64,000 bases of DNA, taken from assembly GCA_937135955.1 (NCBI GenBank), contig CAKZOB010000080.1, forward strand, positions 1 through 64,000. The letters run 5' to 3'. The position numbers and the translations under genes are program-made. The notes beneath the pieces were generated by a model. The model was not told where the DNA came from, ran no database searches, and saw only the letters and a list, made by a program, of their open reading frames with translations. The stretch is from an uncultured Anaerolineales bacterium (GTDB taxonomy: Bacteria; Chloroflexota; Anaerolineae; Aggregatilineales; Aggregatilineaceae). Positions 26,922 to 36,484 of this stretch are shown piece by piece (positions within the stretch are counted from its first letter, which is position 1; every line of letters starts with the position of its first letter).

Positions 26922-28826
26922 ATGACGCTCATTCCGCCCTCAGTTGGTCGGCGGCGTCCTAGCGAGCAAGAAGTGATCGCTGTCGAACTGATCAGCGGCC
27001 TGTTGATGCTCATCGGCCTGTTCGCTTTTGCCTATCTCTTCTACGCGATTGCCACTAACGACACCATCCGCGAAGCCACGCAAGGACCGGAGATTCCAGG
27101 CGTGGGGTTGAATGTCGTGTACAAGGCCCCCGAAGGCGAAGAACCGCACTTCGAGCTGCGGCCCATCGAAGGCGGACAGGCAGGGGCTTCTGGGATCAAG
27201 GAAGGCGACTGGCTGGTGAGCATTGACGGGGAAGACGTCAGTGGCATGAGTCTGGCAGAGGTGCAGGCTCGGCTAGAAGAGAAGGACGTCAGCCGCGAAG
27301 AAGACGATTTTGAGATCACAATAGGCTTTCTCCGTCCCAAACCAGACGGCACGTTTTCTCAGCAAGAACGAGTCGTTCCGAAGAATGTTGCCCCCACACT
27401 CACCATTGCCTACCTGAAAAGTTTCGGCTTTGTGGTGCCATTGGTCGTGATCGGCCTGGGCGCGCTCCTGATTCGGCTGGGAAATCGGTTACGGCGCTAC
27501 GACATTGTCGCGGCACGTTGGGCTATAGTCGTCTTCCTGTGGCTGATGATCGGAGCAGTGGTAGGGGCAATCTGGGCTTTCTGGGTGAACGGTAAAGGCG
27601 GACTGGTCGGCAACGCGCCGTTCAATTACGGCAAGGCGATCAGTCGCGCTGTGCCCTATCTGCTGGCAATCATTCCACTGGCGCTATCGTATCGCTGGCT
27701 CAACCAGGTCATTGATGAGATTTTCGACGGCGAAGAGTCGTTGATGTCACGCCAGACGCGCTTTGCCTGGACGCTGTTGGTGCCCACGCTCTCCGTGCTT
27801 ATTTTGGTGGCAGCGCGACCGCTGGAGCAGACTTTCATCAAGAGCCTGACTGACGACGAATTCAGCGCCAACCGCCCGGCTCGCCTCATCTGGTTTGACA
27901 ACTACACGCGCCTGCTCAGCTTCAAGCTGGCGACAGTGGAGTGCAAGAAGGATGACAACGGTGAGTGCGCCCGCTCGCCCAACGGGAGTATCGTGTGGCA
28001 GACTTCATCTGTTGAAGAGGAAGAGCGCAACAAGCTGCGCGAGATGAGCAGCGCCGAACGCAAGCGTTATGCTCGTTACAGTGAAGCCTCTACCCTGGCC
28101 TTGCCGTTCAGCGACAAAGGCCTGCGTATCCTGGGCAAAGACCCTATTTTCCTCAACGCTATTGGCAATACCTTGAAATTCACGGTCGCCTCAGTCATTT
28201 TGGAACTGTTGCTGGGGCTGATCATCGCTATGGCGGTGAATTCGCGCTTCAAAGGACGTGGCCTGATGCGCGCAGCCATGTTGGTGCCCTGGGCAATCCC
28301 GACGGTGGTTTCTGCCGTCCTGTGGTCGGTGATTCTGCGCGGAGATCAGACTGGCATTTTCAACAAACTGCTGATGGACCTGGGCATCATCTCCAAGCCG
28401 CAGCAATGGTTTTCCGCCAACGGCCCCTGGATGGCCTCCATCATCGCTGTAGATGTGTGGAAGACGGCCCCCTTCATGGCCCTGCTGCTGCTGGCCGGGC
28501 TGCAGGTGATCCCTGGCGATCTCTATGAAGCCGCAGCCGTTGACGGGGCGTCGAAGGTGCGTCAGTTCTTCTCAATCACTCTGCCGATGCTGCGTCCTAC
28601 CATCGCTGTGGCACTGATCTTTCGCACGCTCGACGCCTTGCGCGTGTTTGATGTCTTCCAGGTATTGCTGGACACAACACGCCCGTCCATGGCCACGTAC
28701 AACTACAACCGCTTGGTCTTGACCCGTTCTGATGGCTACGCCTCTGCCGTGGGCGTGATGATCTTCATCCTCATTTTCATCTTCACCGTTCTGTACGTCA
28801 GGTTTGTGAGGATTGAGCGAGAATGA
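26922..28826 (+). CDS. MalF-type sugar permease with inserted extracellular PDZ-like domain
   Basis: 634 residues, twice the usual size of about 300. After a first membrane helix (about 22-45) comes a PDZ-like domain at about 60-155, with IKEGDWLVSIDGEDVSGMS (about 88-106) as its signature. Four or so further hydrophobic helices follow (about 165-300), then a charged loop of about 100 residues. The ordinary ABC permease module fills about 405-634, with the EAA loop EAAAVDGASKVRQFFSITLP near 535-554. The C-terminal module is clearly the MalF-like subunit. Reading topology, the PDZ part should face outward. It overlaps the next permease by ATGA. No ATPase gene is nearby, so a shared one must be used. 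Confidence 0.85.
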   Translation: MTLIPPSVGRRRPSEQEVIAVELISGLLMLIGLFAFAYLFYAIATNDTIREATQGPEIPGVGLNVVYKAPEGEEPHFELRPIEGGQAGASGIKEGDWLVSIDGEDVSGMSLAEVQARLEEKDVSREEDDFEITIGFLRPKPDGTFSQQERVVPKNVAPTLTIAYLKSFGFVVPLVVIGLGALLIRLGNRLRRYDIVAARWAIVVFLWLMIGAVVGAIWAFWVNGKGGLVGNAPFNYGKAISRAVPYLLAIIPLALSYRWLNQVIDEIFDGEESLMSRQTRFAWTLLVPTLSVLILVAARPLEQTFIKSLTDDEFSANRPARLIWFDNYTRLLSFKLATVECKKDDNGECARSPNGSIVWQTSSVEEEERNKLREMSSAERKRYARYSEASTLALPFSDKGLRILGKDPIFLNAIGNTLKFTVASVILELLLGLIIAMAVNSRFKGRGLMRAAMLVPWAIPTVVSAVLWSVILRGDQTGIFNKLLMDLGIISKPQQWFSANGPWMASIIAVDVWKTAPFMALLLLAGLQVIPGDLYEAAAVDGASKVRQFFSITLPMLRPTIAVALIFRTLDALRVFDVFQVLLDTTRPSMATYNYNRLVLTRSDGYASAVGVMIFILIFIFTVLYVRFVRIERE

Positions 28827-29707
28827 ACGCCAAACCGGGGATTGCCTCTCAGCAGACTCTTCTGGTACCCAGACGCATCACTGACCTGGTTGGTCGTGCT
28901 CTGTTCTGGCTCCTGATTCTGGCCATCGCCTTCTACACGATGGCTCCCTTTGCCTACGCTATCAGCATCTCTTTCCGCACCAACGCACAGGTACTGGTCT
29001 CTGCCCGTTATCTGCCAGAAGACCCGCAACTGATCAACTATCAGAACCTGTTCGAAGACAGTGATTTCATGCGCACCATGCTGAACTCGTCGTTCGTCTC
29101 CAGCGTCACGGTCGTGTTCTCGCTGGTCGTGGGATCATTCGCCGCCTACGCCTTGGGACGAGTGCAGTTCAAAGGGCGCATGATAGTGCTGTATACTGTG
29201 CTGGCGATGACCATGTTCCCGCAGATTTCCATCCTGTCGGGCCTGTTCGCCATCGTCAACGATCTCAACATCTTTGGTTCGACTGCCGCCCTGATCTTCA
29301 CCTACCCGATCTTCACGCTCCCGTTCACCGTCTGGGTATTGACCAGTTTCTTCCAGGGCTTGCCAGCGGAAATTGAACAGGCCGCACTGGTAGATGGGGC
29401 GACGCCATTTCAGACCTTCTGGCGCATACTGGTGCCGCTCACCGCTCCGGCGCTGGTGACAACGGGCTTGCTGGCGTTCATCGCGGCTTGGAACGAATAT
29501 CTGTTCGCCTTGACCTTCACGCTGGTCAGCAAGAGCGCGCAGACGGTGCCTGTGGCAATTGCCAACTTTGGCGGCTATGGTTACGAAATCCCCGTTGCGG
29601 ACCGCATTGCGGCCACCGTGATCGTGACCGTCCCCGTGCTGGTGCTGGTGCTGATTTTCCAGCGCCGCATCATCGAAGGGCTGACAGCGGGCGCGGTGAA
29701 GGGATAA
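28823..29707 (+). CDS. MalG-type sugar ABC permease
   Basis: 294 residues, six expected helices, the normal size for the second permease of a carbohydrate importer (CUT1). The EAA loop reads EQAALVDGATPFQTFWRILV near 188-207, the site that docks on the ATPase. The start overlaps the stop of the PDZ-permease (ATGA), indicating translational coupling and a heterodimer. It begins with a cytoplasmic stretch of about 22 residues. A hairpin follows downstream. Confidence 0.93.
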   Translation: MNAKPGIASQQTLLVPRRITDLVGRALFWLLILAIAFYTMAPFAYAISISFRTNAQVLVSARYLPEDPQLINYQNLFEDSDFMRTMLNSSFVSSVTVVFSLVVGSFAAYALGRVQFKGRMIVLYTVLAMTMFPQISILSGLFAIVNDLNIFGSTAALIFTYPIFTLPFTVWVLTSFFQGLPAEIEQAALVDGATPFQTFWRILVPLTAPALVTTGLLAFIAAWNEYLFALTFTLVSKSAQTVPVAIANFGGYGYEIPVADRIAATVIVTVPVLVLVLIFQRRIIEGLTAGAVKG

Positions 29708-29737
29708 ACTGTTCAGCTCTGCTGGCTGTACAGCGAA

Positions 29738-29765
29738 GAACGGGCCGCCCAGATGGGCGGCTCGT
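29738..29765 (+). terminator. Terminator-like hairpin after the ABC operon
   Basis: A 12-bp stem AACGGGCCGCCC / GGGCGGCTCGTT (one G-U pair) with loop AGAT, 30 bases after the permease stop. There is no T tract, so it may depend on other factors or merely protect the RNA. Confidence 0.55.
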
Positions 29766-29812
29766 TCGCTAAACAGGAGTGAAGGTTTCGGCAGACAGGA
29801 CTGGCGTGGGAT

Positions 29813-29841
29813 TTGTGCTGCCTGAAGTGTTCATGTACAAT
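29813..29841 (+). promoter_or_regulatory. Promoter of the 29906 membrane-protein gene
   Basis: TTGTGC (29813-29818), 17 bases, TACAAT (29836-29841), 64 bases before the ATG. Confidence 0.5.
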
Positions 29842-29905
29842 GCTCACAGCGCAGGTGAGGAAAGCGAGCTTTTTAGCTCGATAGCGCAAGAAAGGCGAGA
29901 TCTCG

Positions 29906-31069
29906 ATGATAAAGCGCCTGACAGGACAGTTTAATATCATAGGCAAGGCGGCTTTAAGCACTCTCGCGCCCTCTCTTTACCGGCTTGGCTTCGTGCTTCT
30001 GGGGGTGATTATCGGCCTGGCGTGGGCCTATCAGGGAGCACCGATCAAGTTCCGCGACGCCGAGCCAGTCCACCTTGCCGCTGGCTACAAAGATCAGTGG
30101 ATCAAGATGATCGCTGTCGAATATGCCGAGACAGGTGACACAGCAGAGGCCCAACGTAAGATTGTTGCGGGCGGAGTCAGCCCTGCCATGATCCAGGCCC
30201 TTATTGACGCCAATGCGGTCACCGAACCGGACCTGGCTCGCAAATTGCAGGCCTTGCTGCCCATCGCCGAAGAGAGCCGCGCTGCCGCCGGCAAACAGAC
30301 CCAGAAGATCGAAACAAGCTTCTTGGGAGGCATTCTAGGGCCGCTAGCCTGTATCGTGGGCACCGCGGTGATAGGGTTGGTGCTCGCAGTCTTCTTCACT
30401 TTCTACTGGGCTGTGCCGCGCCAGGGATTGTCACGGCGCAGGGCCGAACCCATTTCTGGAGCAACTGTCCCCACTGGGGGAGCAGCCGCTCCCGCGCCGG
30501 CGAGTATTCTGGCTGCCAAGCGCGATGCAGCGCGAGAGAAAACAGATTTCAAGGCGCGCGGAGAAGTGCCGCCGGTCTGCCAATTTGTCTCTACTTACGT
30601 CCTGGGCGATAGCTTATACGACGAGTCCTTCCCCATTGAGACTGCGAAGGGCATGTTCCTGGGCGAGTGCGGTTCCAGCATTGGCGAAACGATTGGGGTA
30701 GGGGAACCCAAAAAGGTCACAGCGACAGAGGTCTGGTTGTTCGACAAGAACGACATCACGACAGTGACCAAAGTGATCATGTCGGAACATGCCTATTACG
30801 ATCAGGCGCTGCGCACTAAGCTGGCCTCCAAGGGCGAGGCTGTGCTGGCCACGCCGGGCATGACCACTGTCCTTGAGACTCAGACGCTGCGCGCGCAGGT
30901 GCGCATCGTAGACGTGCAGTATGGGGAAGGAGCATTGCCGCCGCACAGTTTCTTCGAGCGGTTGGTAGTCGAAATCGCTGTGTGGGCCAAGGAGGGGGCA
31001 GAGGGCGGAGCCGGAGAACCCGACACCTCCGCCGCTTTCGGAGATACCGCCGAACTGCTCAACTATTGA
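29906..31069 (+). CDS. Membrane protein of unknown function
   Basis: 387 residues; family not recognised. There are two membrane helices, one at about 25-45 and one at about 145-172. The loop between them (about 100 residues, charged, with VTEPDLARKLQALL) would be on one side. A low-complexity Ala/Pro stretch at about 185-205 leads into a C-terminal domain of about 170 residues that contains CQFVSTYVLGDSLYDESFPI and FLGECGSSIGETIG. The cysteines and the mixed alpha/beta pattern suggest a globular cytoplasmic domain. It has its own promoter and a strong terminator, so it is a single-gene unit. Confidence 0.7.
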   Translation: MIKRLTGQFNIIGKAALSTLAPSLYRLGFVLLGVIIGLAWAYQGAPIKFRDAEPVHLAAGYKDQWIKMIAVEYAETGDTAEAQRKIVAGGVSPAMIQALIDANAVTEPDLARKLQALLPIAEESRAAAGKQTQKIETSFLGGILGPLACIVGTAVIGLVLAVFFTFYWAVPRQGLSRRRAEPISGATVPTGGAAAPAPASILAAKRDAAREKTDFKARGEVPPVCQFVSTYVLGDSLYDESFPIETAKGMFLGECGSSIGETIGVGEPKKVTATEVWLFDKNDITTVTKVIMSEHAYYDQALRTKLASKGEAVLATPGMTTVLETQTLRAQVRIVDVQYGEGALPPHSFFERLVVEIAVWAKEGAEGGAGEPDTSAAFGDTAELLNY

Positions 31070-31090
31070 CAGACCGCGCCTGACAAACGT

Positions 31091-31130
31091 CGGGGCCTGG
31101 CATCGGCACAGGCCCCGTTCTTTTTCTGTC
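31091..31130 (+). terminator. Rho-independent terminator
   Basis: A 9-bp perfect GC-rich stem CGGGGCCTG / CAGGCCCCG with a 9-base loop, followed by TTCTTTTTCTG. It lies 21 bases after the stop of the membrane-protein gene and just before the convergent greA end. Confidence 0.92.
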
Positions 31131-31138
31131 GAGGGTGC

Positions 31139-31615
31139 TCAGCGCACGACCTCAAGAATCTTGAATTCAGTCACGCCACCGGGCGTAGTGACGCGCACCG
31201 TTTCGCCCGCGCGCCGACCGAGCAACGCTGCGCCCAGTGGACTCTCGTTCGAGATCTTCCCATTGCGGGGATCGGCTTCAGCAGCGCCCACGATACGATA
31301 AGTCTCCGGCGGCTCGCCGTCGGCCTGAACGGTCACCAGGGAGCCGGGCTGAATGTGTGCCGCATTGCCATCATCACTTTCTTCGATGATAACTGCCGAG
31401 CGCAGCAGGTTTTCGAGATACTTAATTCGCCCTTCCAGGAACGCCTGCTGCTCTTTGGCGTCTATGTAGTCGGCGTTTTCCGACAGATCGCCCTGGCTGA
31501 TGGCTTCTTTGAGCAATGCAGCCAGCTTGGGACGCTTGACATTGACCAGTTCTTCCAGTTCCTTACGAAGCTCAGCGGCCCCTTTTGCTGTGAGGAATTG
31601 TTGCTCTTCGGCCAT
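31139..31615 (-). CDS. greA: Transcription elongation factor GreA
   Basis: GreA enters the secondary channel of RNA polymerase and triggers cleavage of backtracked RNA. At 158 residues it has the standard size: an N-terminal coiled coil with the tip motif GDLSENADYIDAKEQQAF (near 42-59, containing the acidic pair D/E that holds the catalytic Mg2+) and a C-terminal FKBP-like domain with SPLGAALLGRRAGE. The ATG at 31615 has GAGGGTG upstream. It follows dgt by 39 bases on the same strand and probably shares its transcript. Confidence 0.96.
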   Translation of the reverse strand: MAEEQQFLTAKGAAELRKELEELVNVKRPKLAALLKEAISQGDLSENADYIDAKEQQAFLEGRIKYLENLLRSAVIIEESDDGNAAHIQPGSLVTVQADGEPPETYRIVGAAEADPRNGKISNESPLGAALLGRRAGETVRVTTPGGVTEFKILEVVR

Positions 31616-31654
31616 GTGCTCACCCTCATATTCTGCTCGTTAGAAACACCTGTC

Positions 31655-32812
31655 TCACGTGCGCGTAAAAGGGTCGAAAAGCCTCTGCCACTCTTGTAGC
31701 GCATAGCGATCGGTCATCCCCGCAATGTAATCGGTGACTGCCCGATGCAGACCCCGTTCTTCTGCGGCCTGCTGTACCGAGGGCGGCAGTTGCCGGGGTT
31801 CTTTGATATACGTTTCGAAGATTTGGGTAATGAAGCGCTCGGCTTTTACTGCCATGCGCACTACACGATGGTGCCGGTACATCTGATGGTACAGAAACGC
31901 CTTCAATTCCGCATTCAGTCGTGCCAACTCATCCGAATGCCGCACCACATTGTACGGCAGTTGCTGGATGGCCTGTGGTGAAGTCGGCTTGAGTTCTTCC
32001 AGCACCGCGCTGGTAGCCTTGATCACGTCGTCAATCTCAATGCCCAACATGCGCCGGATCATACGATGCCGAATCTGCTCGCTGAACTCTTTGCCGTCCC
32101 AGCCGATGCTCTCCTTGAGCATCTGCCATATACCCAACCCGTCAAGCTGATCGGCAGTGATCAGTTCAGAACGGAGGCCGTCATCGAGATCGTGCGCATT
32201 GTAGGCTAGCTCATCGGCGACATTGGCGATCTGCGCTTCCAGGCTGGCACGTAGCGTGGGGTCAAATCCCTCCGCCCGCGAATCGCTGAGGTCATATTGT
32301 GTTTCGTGCTTGACAATGCCCTCGCGCAGTTCATAAGTCAGGTTAAGTCCCGGCCAGTCTGGGTAGCGCGACTCCAGTTTGGTCACGATGCGCAAAGACT
32401 GCTTGTTGTGATCAAAACCGCCGTGATCGGCCATCAGCTTGTTGAGGATCGCTTCGCCGGAATGCCCGAACGGCGGATGGCCGAGGTCGTGGCCCAGGCA
32501 GATCGCCTCCACCAGGTCTTCATTAGCGCCAAGCGCACGCGCCAGGCTGCGCCCGATCTGTGTGACTTCCAGCGTGTGCGTCAGGCGGGTGCGGTAGTAA
32601 TCGCCCTCGTAGTTGACGAAAACCTGCGTCTTGTATTCGAGACGCCGAAAGGCCGTCGTGTGCAGAATGCGGTCGCGGTCGCGCTGGAAGGCTGTGCGGA
32701 ATTCCGGCTCCGCTTCAGGATATTCGCGCCCTTTGCTTTCGCCGCTCAGCAGGGCATATGGAGCTAGCGTGCTCCGCTCAAGCGCTTCGAGCTGTTCGCG
32801 CGTGATCAACAT
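31655..32812 (-). CDS. dgt: dGTP triphosphohydrolase-like HD protein
   Basis: 385 residues. HD-domain enzymes of this group hydrolyse dNTPs to deoxynucleoside and triphosphate, adjusting dNTP pools. Signature parts are FQRDRDRILHTTAFRRLEYKTQVF (the substrate-site segment; only its ends are distinctive), HTLEV, the metal motif GHDLGHPPFGH, and DELAYNAHDLDD. The length and the absence of the E. coli Dgt insertions put it with the shorter dGTPase-like type. The ATG at 32812 starts a conserved LITREQLE; an earlier start at 32872 is unsupported. It lies between uvrB and greA on the minus strand. Confidence 0.92.
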   Translation of the reverse strand: MLITREQLEALERSTLAPYALLSGESKGREYPEAEPEFRTAFQRDRDRILHTTAFRRLEYKTQVFVNYEGDYYRTRLTHTLEVTQIGRSLARALGANEDLVEAICLGHDLGHPPFGHSGEAILNKLMADHGGFDHNKQSLRIVTKLESRYPDWPGLNLTYELREGIVKHETQYDLSDSRAEGFDPTLRASLEAQIANVADELAYNAHDLDDGLRSELITADQLDGLGIWQMLKESIGWDGKEFSEQIRHRMIRRMLGIEIDDVIKATSAVLEELKPTSPQAIQQLPYNVVRHSDELARLNAELKAFLYHQMYRHHRVVRMAVKAERFITQIFETYIKEPRQLPPSVQQAAEERGLHRAVTDYIAGMTDRYALQEWQRLFDPFTRT

Positions 32813-32948
32813 CGTTTTGCCGCCAAAAGACTCAGACTGCGACGAGGTTGCGTCGCACGTACAAACAACCATAGCCGCGTTCTCTCAGCGGCACATGGTT
32901 TTCAAAAGATAACCGATTCAGGCCAGGTTGGCAATGCCGATTATTCAG

Positions 32949-32983
32949 AGCGTGTGCAAAGGTTGTCAGCTTGCACGCGCCTT
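32949..32983 (+). repeat. Short hairpin related to the inverted-repeat family, copy 3
   Basis: GCGTGTGCAA and TTGCACGCGC form a 10-bp arm pair (one G-U) around AGGTTGTCAGC, between uvrB and dgt. The left half (GTGCAAAGGTTGTCAG) resembles GTGCAAAATGTGTCAG of the elements at 86-181 and 18770. It would be a minimal or decayed member. It has no T tract and is not a standard terminator. Confidence 0.4.
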
Positions 32984-33033
32984 TATCAGTAGCTGGTCGT
33001 TCCAGCGCCGTGCAGAGCAGCAAAGGCTCACTT

Positions 33034-35088
33034 CTACAGGTCGAGGCGGCGGGCGCTGTGCTTCACCAGAGTCAGGCTGGGATCACCGGCTTCGGCTTCT
33101 TTCAACACCAACACCTGGCGCAACTCCAGCAGTTGATCGCGCAGCACAGCCGCCTTCTCGAATTCCAACGCTTTGGCCGCTGCTTTCATTTCGGCTTCCA
33201 GTGTCTGGATCAGCCTGTTCAGTTCCGACTTGGACAGACTGGCTGGTGTAGCGGCGCGCTGGGGTTCGCGCTGAGCTGCCTCGGTCGCCAGGTGCTGCAC
33301 GCGCTCTGTCAGATCGCGCACTTCTTTGACAATGCTGGCCGGCACAATGCCGTGCTCTACATTGTACTGATGCTGGATGGCACGGCGGCGTTGCGTCTCT
33401 TCGATGGCGACCTGCATCGCCTCAGTGATCTTGTCCGCATACATGATCACATGGCCATTGACGTGACGTGCAGCCCGGCCAATTGTCTGGATGAGCGCAG
33501 GGGCAGAACGTAAGAAACCCTGCTTATCCGCATCGAGGATTGCTACCAGCGATACCTCAGGCAGGTCAAGACCTTCGCGCAGCAGGTTGATGCCCACTAC
33601 TACGTCGTAGACCCCCAGGCGCAGGTCGCGCAGAATCTCCACGCGCTCGATGGTCTCGATTTCGCTGTGCAGGTAGTGAACGCGAATGCCCATCTCCAGC
33701 AGGTAGTCGGCCAAGTCTTCTGCCATGCGCTTGGTGAGCGTGGTTACCAGGGCGCGTTCGCCGCGCTGCACGCGCGCGTGAATCTCGCGCAGCAGATCAT
33801 CCACCTGGCCCATCGTCGGGCGCACATCTATGGTGGGGTCGAGCACCCCGGTCGGACGGATGACTTGCTGCACCACCTGGCTGCTATGCTCCTGTTCATA
33901 GGGGCCGGGAGTCGCGCTCATGAAGATCGTCTGCCCGATACGCTGCTCAAATTCCTCAAAGCTCAGCGGGCGATTATCCAGGGCACTGGGCAGACGGAAA
34001 CCATATTCGACAAGCGTCTCCTTGCGCGAACGATCCCCGCCAAACATGCCCCGCACCTGGGGGATGGTCATGTGTGATTCATCTACCACCAACAAGAAAT
34101 CGGGCGGGAAGTAGTCGAGCAGCGTCCACGGAGGGCTTCCTGGAGGCCGCTGGTCAAGGTGACGAGAGTAGTTCTCGATGCCACTGGTATAGCCTAGCTC
34201 GCGGATCATCTCCAGATCGTAACGGGTACGCTGTTCCAGACGCTGCGCTTCCAGCAAACGTCCGGCGGCCTTCAGTTCCGCAACGCGCTGTTCCAGTTCC
34301 TGTTCGATGTCGTGTAATGCCTGCCGCAAGAGTTCGTCTTCGGTGACAAACTGCTTGGCCGGGAAGACCTTGAGCGCGTCGTGCTGTGCCAACACCTCGC
34401 CGGTCAGCGGATCGAACTCGATCAGCCGCTCGATTTCGTCGCCGAACATCGCCACGCGATAGGCCGAGGTGCTGTAGGCGGGCATGATTTCGAGAGTATC
34501 CCCGCGCACCCGAAAAGTGCCCGGTCGCAACTCGAAATCATTGCGGCCATACTGGATGCCCACCAGATGGCGCAGGATCAGGTCGCGGCGGAACTGCGCG
34601 CCTGAGCGTAGTTCGAGAGTTGCCTTGCCCCAGGTGACTGGGTTGCCAATGCCGTAGATGCACGACACTGAGGCCACGATGATCACATCGCGCCGGCTGA
34701 GGAGAGCCGCTGTGGCTGAAAGGCGCAACCGATCTATTTCCTCATTGATCTCTGTCTCTTTCTCGATGTACAGATCGTGGCGAGGGACATAGGCTTCCGG
34801 CTGGTAGTAGTCGTAGTAGGAGACGAAGTATTCGACGGCGTTGTGCGGGAAGAATTCCCTGAACTCCGCGTACAATTGAGCTGCCAGAGTCTTGTTATGG
34901 GCCAGCACCAGGGTGGGGCGCTGGGCCGCAGCAATGACATTGGCAATAGTATAGGTCTTGCCAGTGCCCGTCGCGCCCAGCAGTGTCTGGAAGCGGTATC
35001 CCGCCTCCAAGCCTTTCAAGAGCGCCTCGATAGCCTGGGGTTGATCCCCCGTCGGACGATAGTTGGATACAAGCTGAAAGCCAGGCAT
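33034..35088 (-). CDS. uvrB: Excinuclease ABC subunit B
   Basis: UvrB verifies DNA damage and loads UvrC in nucleotide excision repair. At 684 residues it is full length. It shows [15 protein letters not shown] at the N-terminus, Walker A GATGTGKT, the beta-hairpin region [23 protein letters not shown], the helicase motif [11 protein letters not shown], the Q-R region IGRAARH, and the C-terminal UVR motif ([14 protein letters not shown]) that contacts UvrC. The ATG at 35088 has GGAG 7 bases upstream. An extension to 35103 adds five unconserved residues. Confidence 0.97.
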   Translation of the reverse strand: MPGFQLVSNYRPTGDQPQAIEALLKGLEAGYRFQTLLGATGTGKTYTIANVIAAAQRPTLVLAHNKTLAAQLYAEFREFFPHNAVEYFVSYYDYYQPEAYVPRHDLYIEKETEINEEIDRLRLSATAALLSRRDVIIVASVSCIYGIGNPVTWGKATLELRSGAQFRRDLILRHLVGIQYGRNDFELRPGTFRVRGDTLEIMPAYSTSAYRVAMFGDEIERLIEFDPLTGEVLAQHDALKVFPAKQFVTEDELLRQALHDIEQELEQRVAELKAAGRLLEAQRLEQRTRYDLEMIRELGYTSGIENYSRHLDQRPPGSPPWTLLDYFPPDFLLVVDESHMTIPQVRGMFGGDRSRKETLVEYGFRLPSALDNRPLSFEEFEQRIGQTIFMSATPGPYEQEHSSQVVQQVIRPTGVLDPTIDVRPTMGQVDDLLREIHARVQRGERALVTTLTKRMAEDLADYLLEMGIRVHYLHSEIETIERVEILRDLRLGVYDVVVGINLLREGLDLPEVSLVAILDADKQGFLRSAPALIQTIGRAARHVNGHVIMYADKITEAMQVAIEETQRRRAIQHQYNVEHGIVPASIVKEVRDLTERVQHLATEAAQREPQRAATPASLSKSELNRLIQTLEAEMKAAAKALEFEKAAVLRDQLLELRQVLVLKEAEAGDPSLTLVKHSARRLDL

Positions 35089-35245
35089 GGCATCGCTCCG
35101 CACTCAGCCGAACGCAAGTTCTATAATATAGCACAAAGATGCTGTTCTGACGAACCTGATTCTGAACATAGCAGGAGCGCTTTCGGATTTGGGGGCGAGA
35201 AGGGGTTCAAAATAACTGCCCCAAAAGCGATGGCCCTCTTCTGGA

Positions 35246-36340
35246 CTACGGGCGCAGCGAACCCGGGTTCGGCTCCACGTAAATGGGATTGCTGAGAATC
35301 CAGGCGCGTTCGACGCCACGATACGTCTTCCAAACCTCCACACGGTATGCGCCTGGTGAGCGAACGACGTGCGTCAGGTTCTCCGCCTGCCTTTCTTCGG
35401 CTACCACCGTCCCGTTACAGATGAGGCGAATGCGTGCCCGCGCCGGAGCCATCGCCTGTAACGTCACGCCATGACCCAGGCGGATCGACTCACCCATGAT
35501 CGCAGTGGTATTCTGGCCCTGTGCCGAGAAGCGAAAACCCGCCGTCGCGCCAGGAATGTCGTAGCCGATGAAGGCGCGCCCGGCCTTCAGTGCCTGATAA
35601 AGCTGAACTTGGTCGTATTCCGCCTCTCCGCTCAGCGGAGCCTTAGTAAGGACATGGGTATTGACTGCGCTGAACAGAAAATCGTAGGGGAACACTTCGT
35701 ATTCCCACAGTCCCAGCCGGACGCGCGTACCGTGAGCGTCCGCTGCCCCAATCCCCACCACGCGATGCCCCCGTTCCAACAGGTCGTCCCACAGAGCCAA
35801 TGTTGCTGGCGACGGCCCGATGATGATCTCCTCAGGTCGAAAGATATGGCGCAGCGCCTGTTTGCGGTCAGGCAGATATTCCTTGAAGCACGACATGTAA
35901 TTCCAGATTTCCAGGCCCGTGAAGCCGTCCACATAGCGATCGACCCAGGGAATGGCGGGTTCGCCCAGCCATGCCACAGCCAGATCGTCAGGATGAGCCA
36001 TGAACGTCAGTCCACCCAGCCGGTCAACGTCCTGCAATAGCGCAGGCAAACTGTAGGCGTGGGGAGCCATCTCGTCCTCGACGCCGAAGACCAGGACGTG
36101 GTTGCATTGCGGGTTGCGGGTGCGATCGTGCACTTCCTCCCCGGAGAGCAGTAACACATATCCTCGTTCCTCATCGCCGTAGTAACCTTCAATACCTGCC
36201 ACCCGCACGTTGTGGTCGGTGAAAATGACAAAGTCCAGACCTGTTAGCAACGCCGCCTCGGCAACCTGTTGATGCGATGCCTCTCCATCTGAATAGGTGG
36301 TATGGACATGAACGTTGCCTACATACTCGTAATATGGCAT
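35246..36340 (-). CDS. PHP domain metal-dependent phosphoesterase-like protein
   Basis: 364 residues. The PHP motifs are in order: HVHTTYSDG (about 10-18), FTDHN (about 40-44), the MAHPDD segment near 113-118, and GAADAHG near 198-204. Together these form the trinuclear metal site of PHP phosphoesterases, a group that includes histidinol phosphatase and RNA/DNA exonuclease-like enzymes. The last 100 residues look like an all-beta domain that includes GAYRVEVWKTYRG. The substrate is unknown. The ATG at 36340 has GGAGG 5 bases upstream. A TTGACA with a weak -10 (TACGCT) lies upstream at 36400-36371. Confidence 0.82.
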   Translation of the reverse strand: MPYYEYVGNVHVHTTYSDGEASHQQVAEAALLTGLDFVIFTDHNVRVAGIEGYYGDEERGYVLLLSGEEVHDRTRNPQCNHVLVFGVEDEMAPHAYSLPALLQDVDRLGGLTFMAHPDDLAVAWLGEPAIPWVDRYVDGFTGLEIWNYMSCFKEYLPDRKQALRHIFRPEEIIIGPSPATLALWDDLLERGHRVVGIGAADAHGTRVRLGLWEYEVFPYDFLFSAVNTHVLTKAPLSGEAEYDQVQLYQALKAGRAFIGYDIPGATAGFRFSAQGQNTTAIMGESIRLGHGVTLQAMAPARARIRLICNGTVVAEERQAENLTHVVRSPGAYRVEVWKTYRGVERAWILSNPIYVEPNPGSLRP

Positions 36341-36484
36341 GGTGGCCTCCGCTCTGCGATCTTGCGGCCAAGCGTACAGCATGCGCTGGCCGACTGTCAA
36401 GAAACCGGCGCCCGTCTCAAGTGCCCCTGTGGTATACTAGGCAGCGTGGTATGATGCTGAGCTGACAAATGTGGTGCAGAACCC

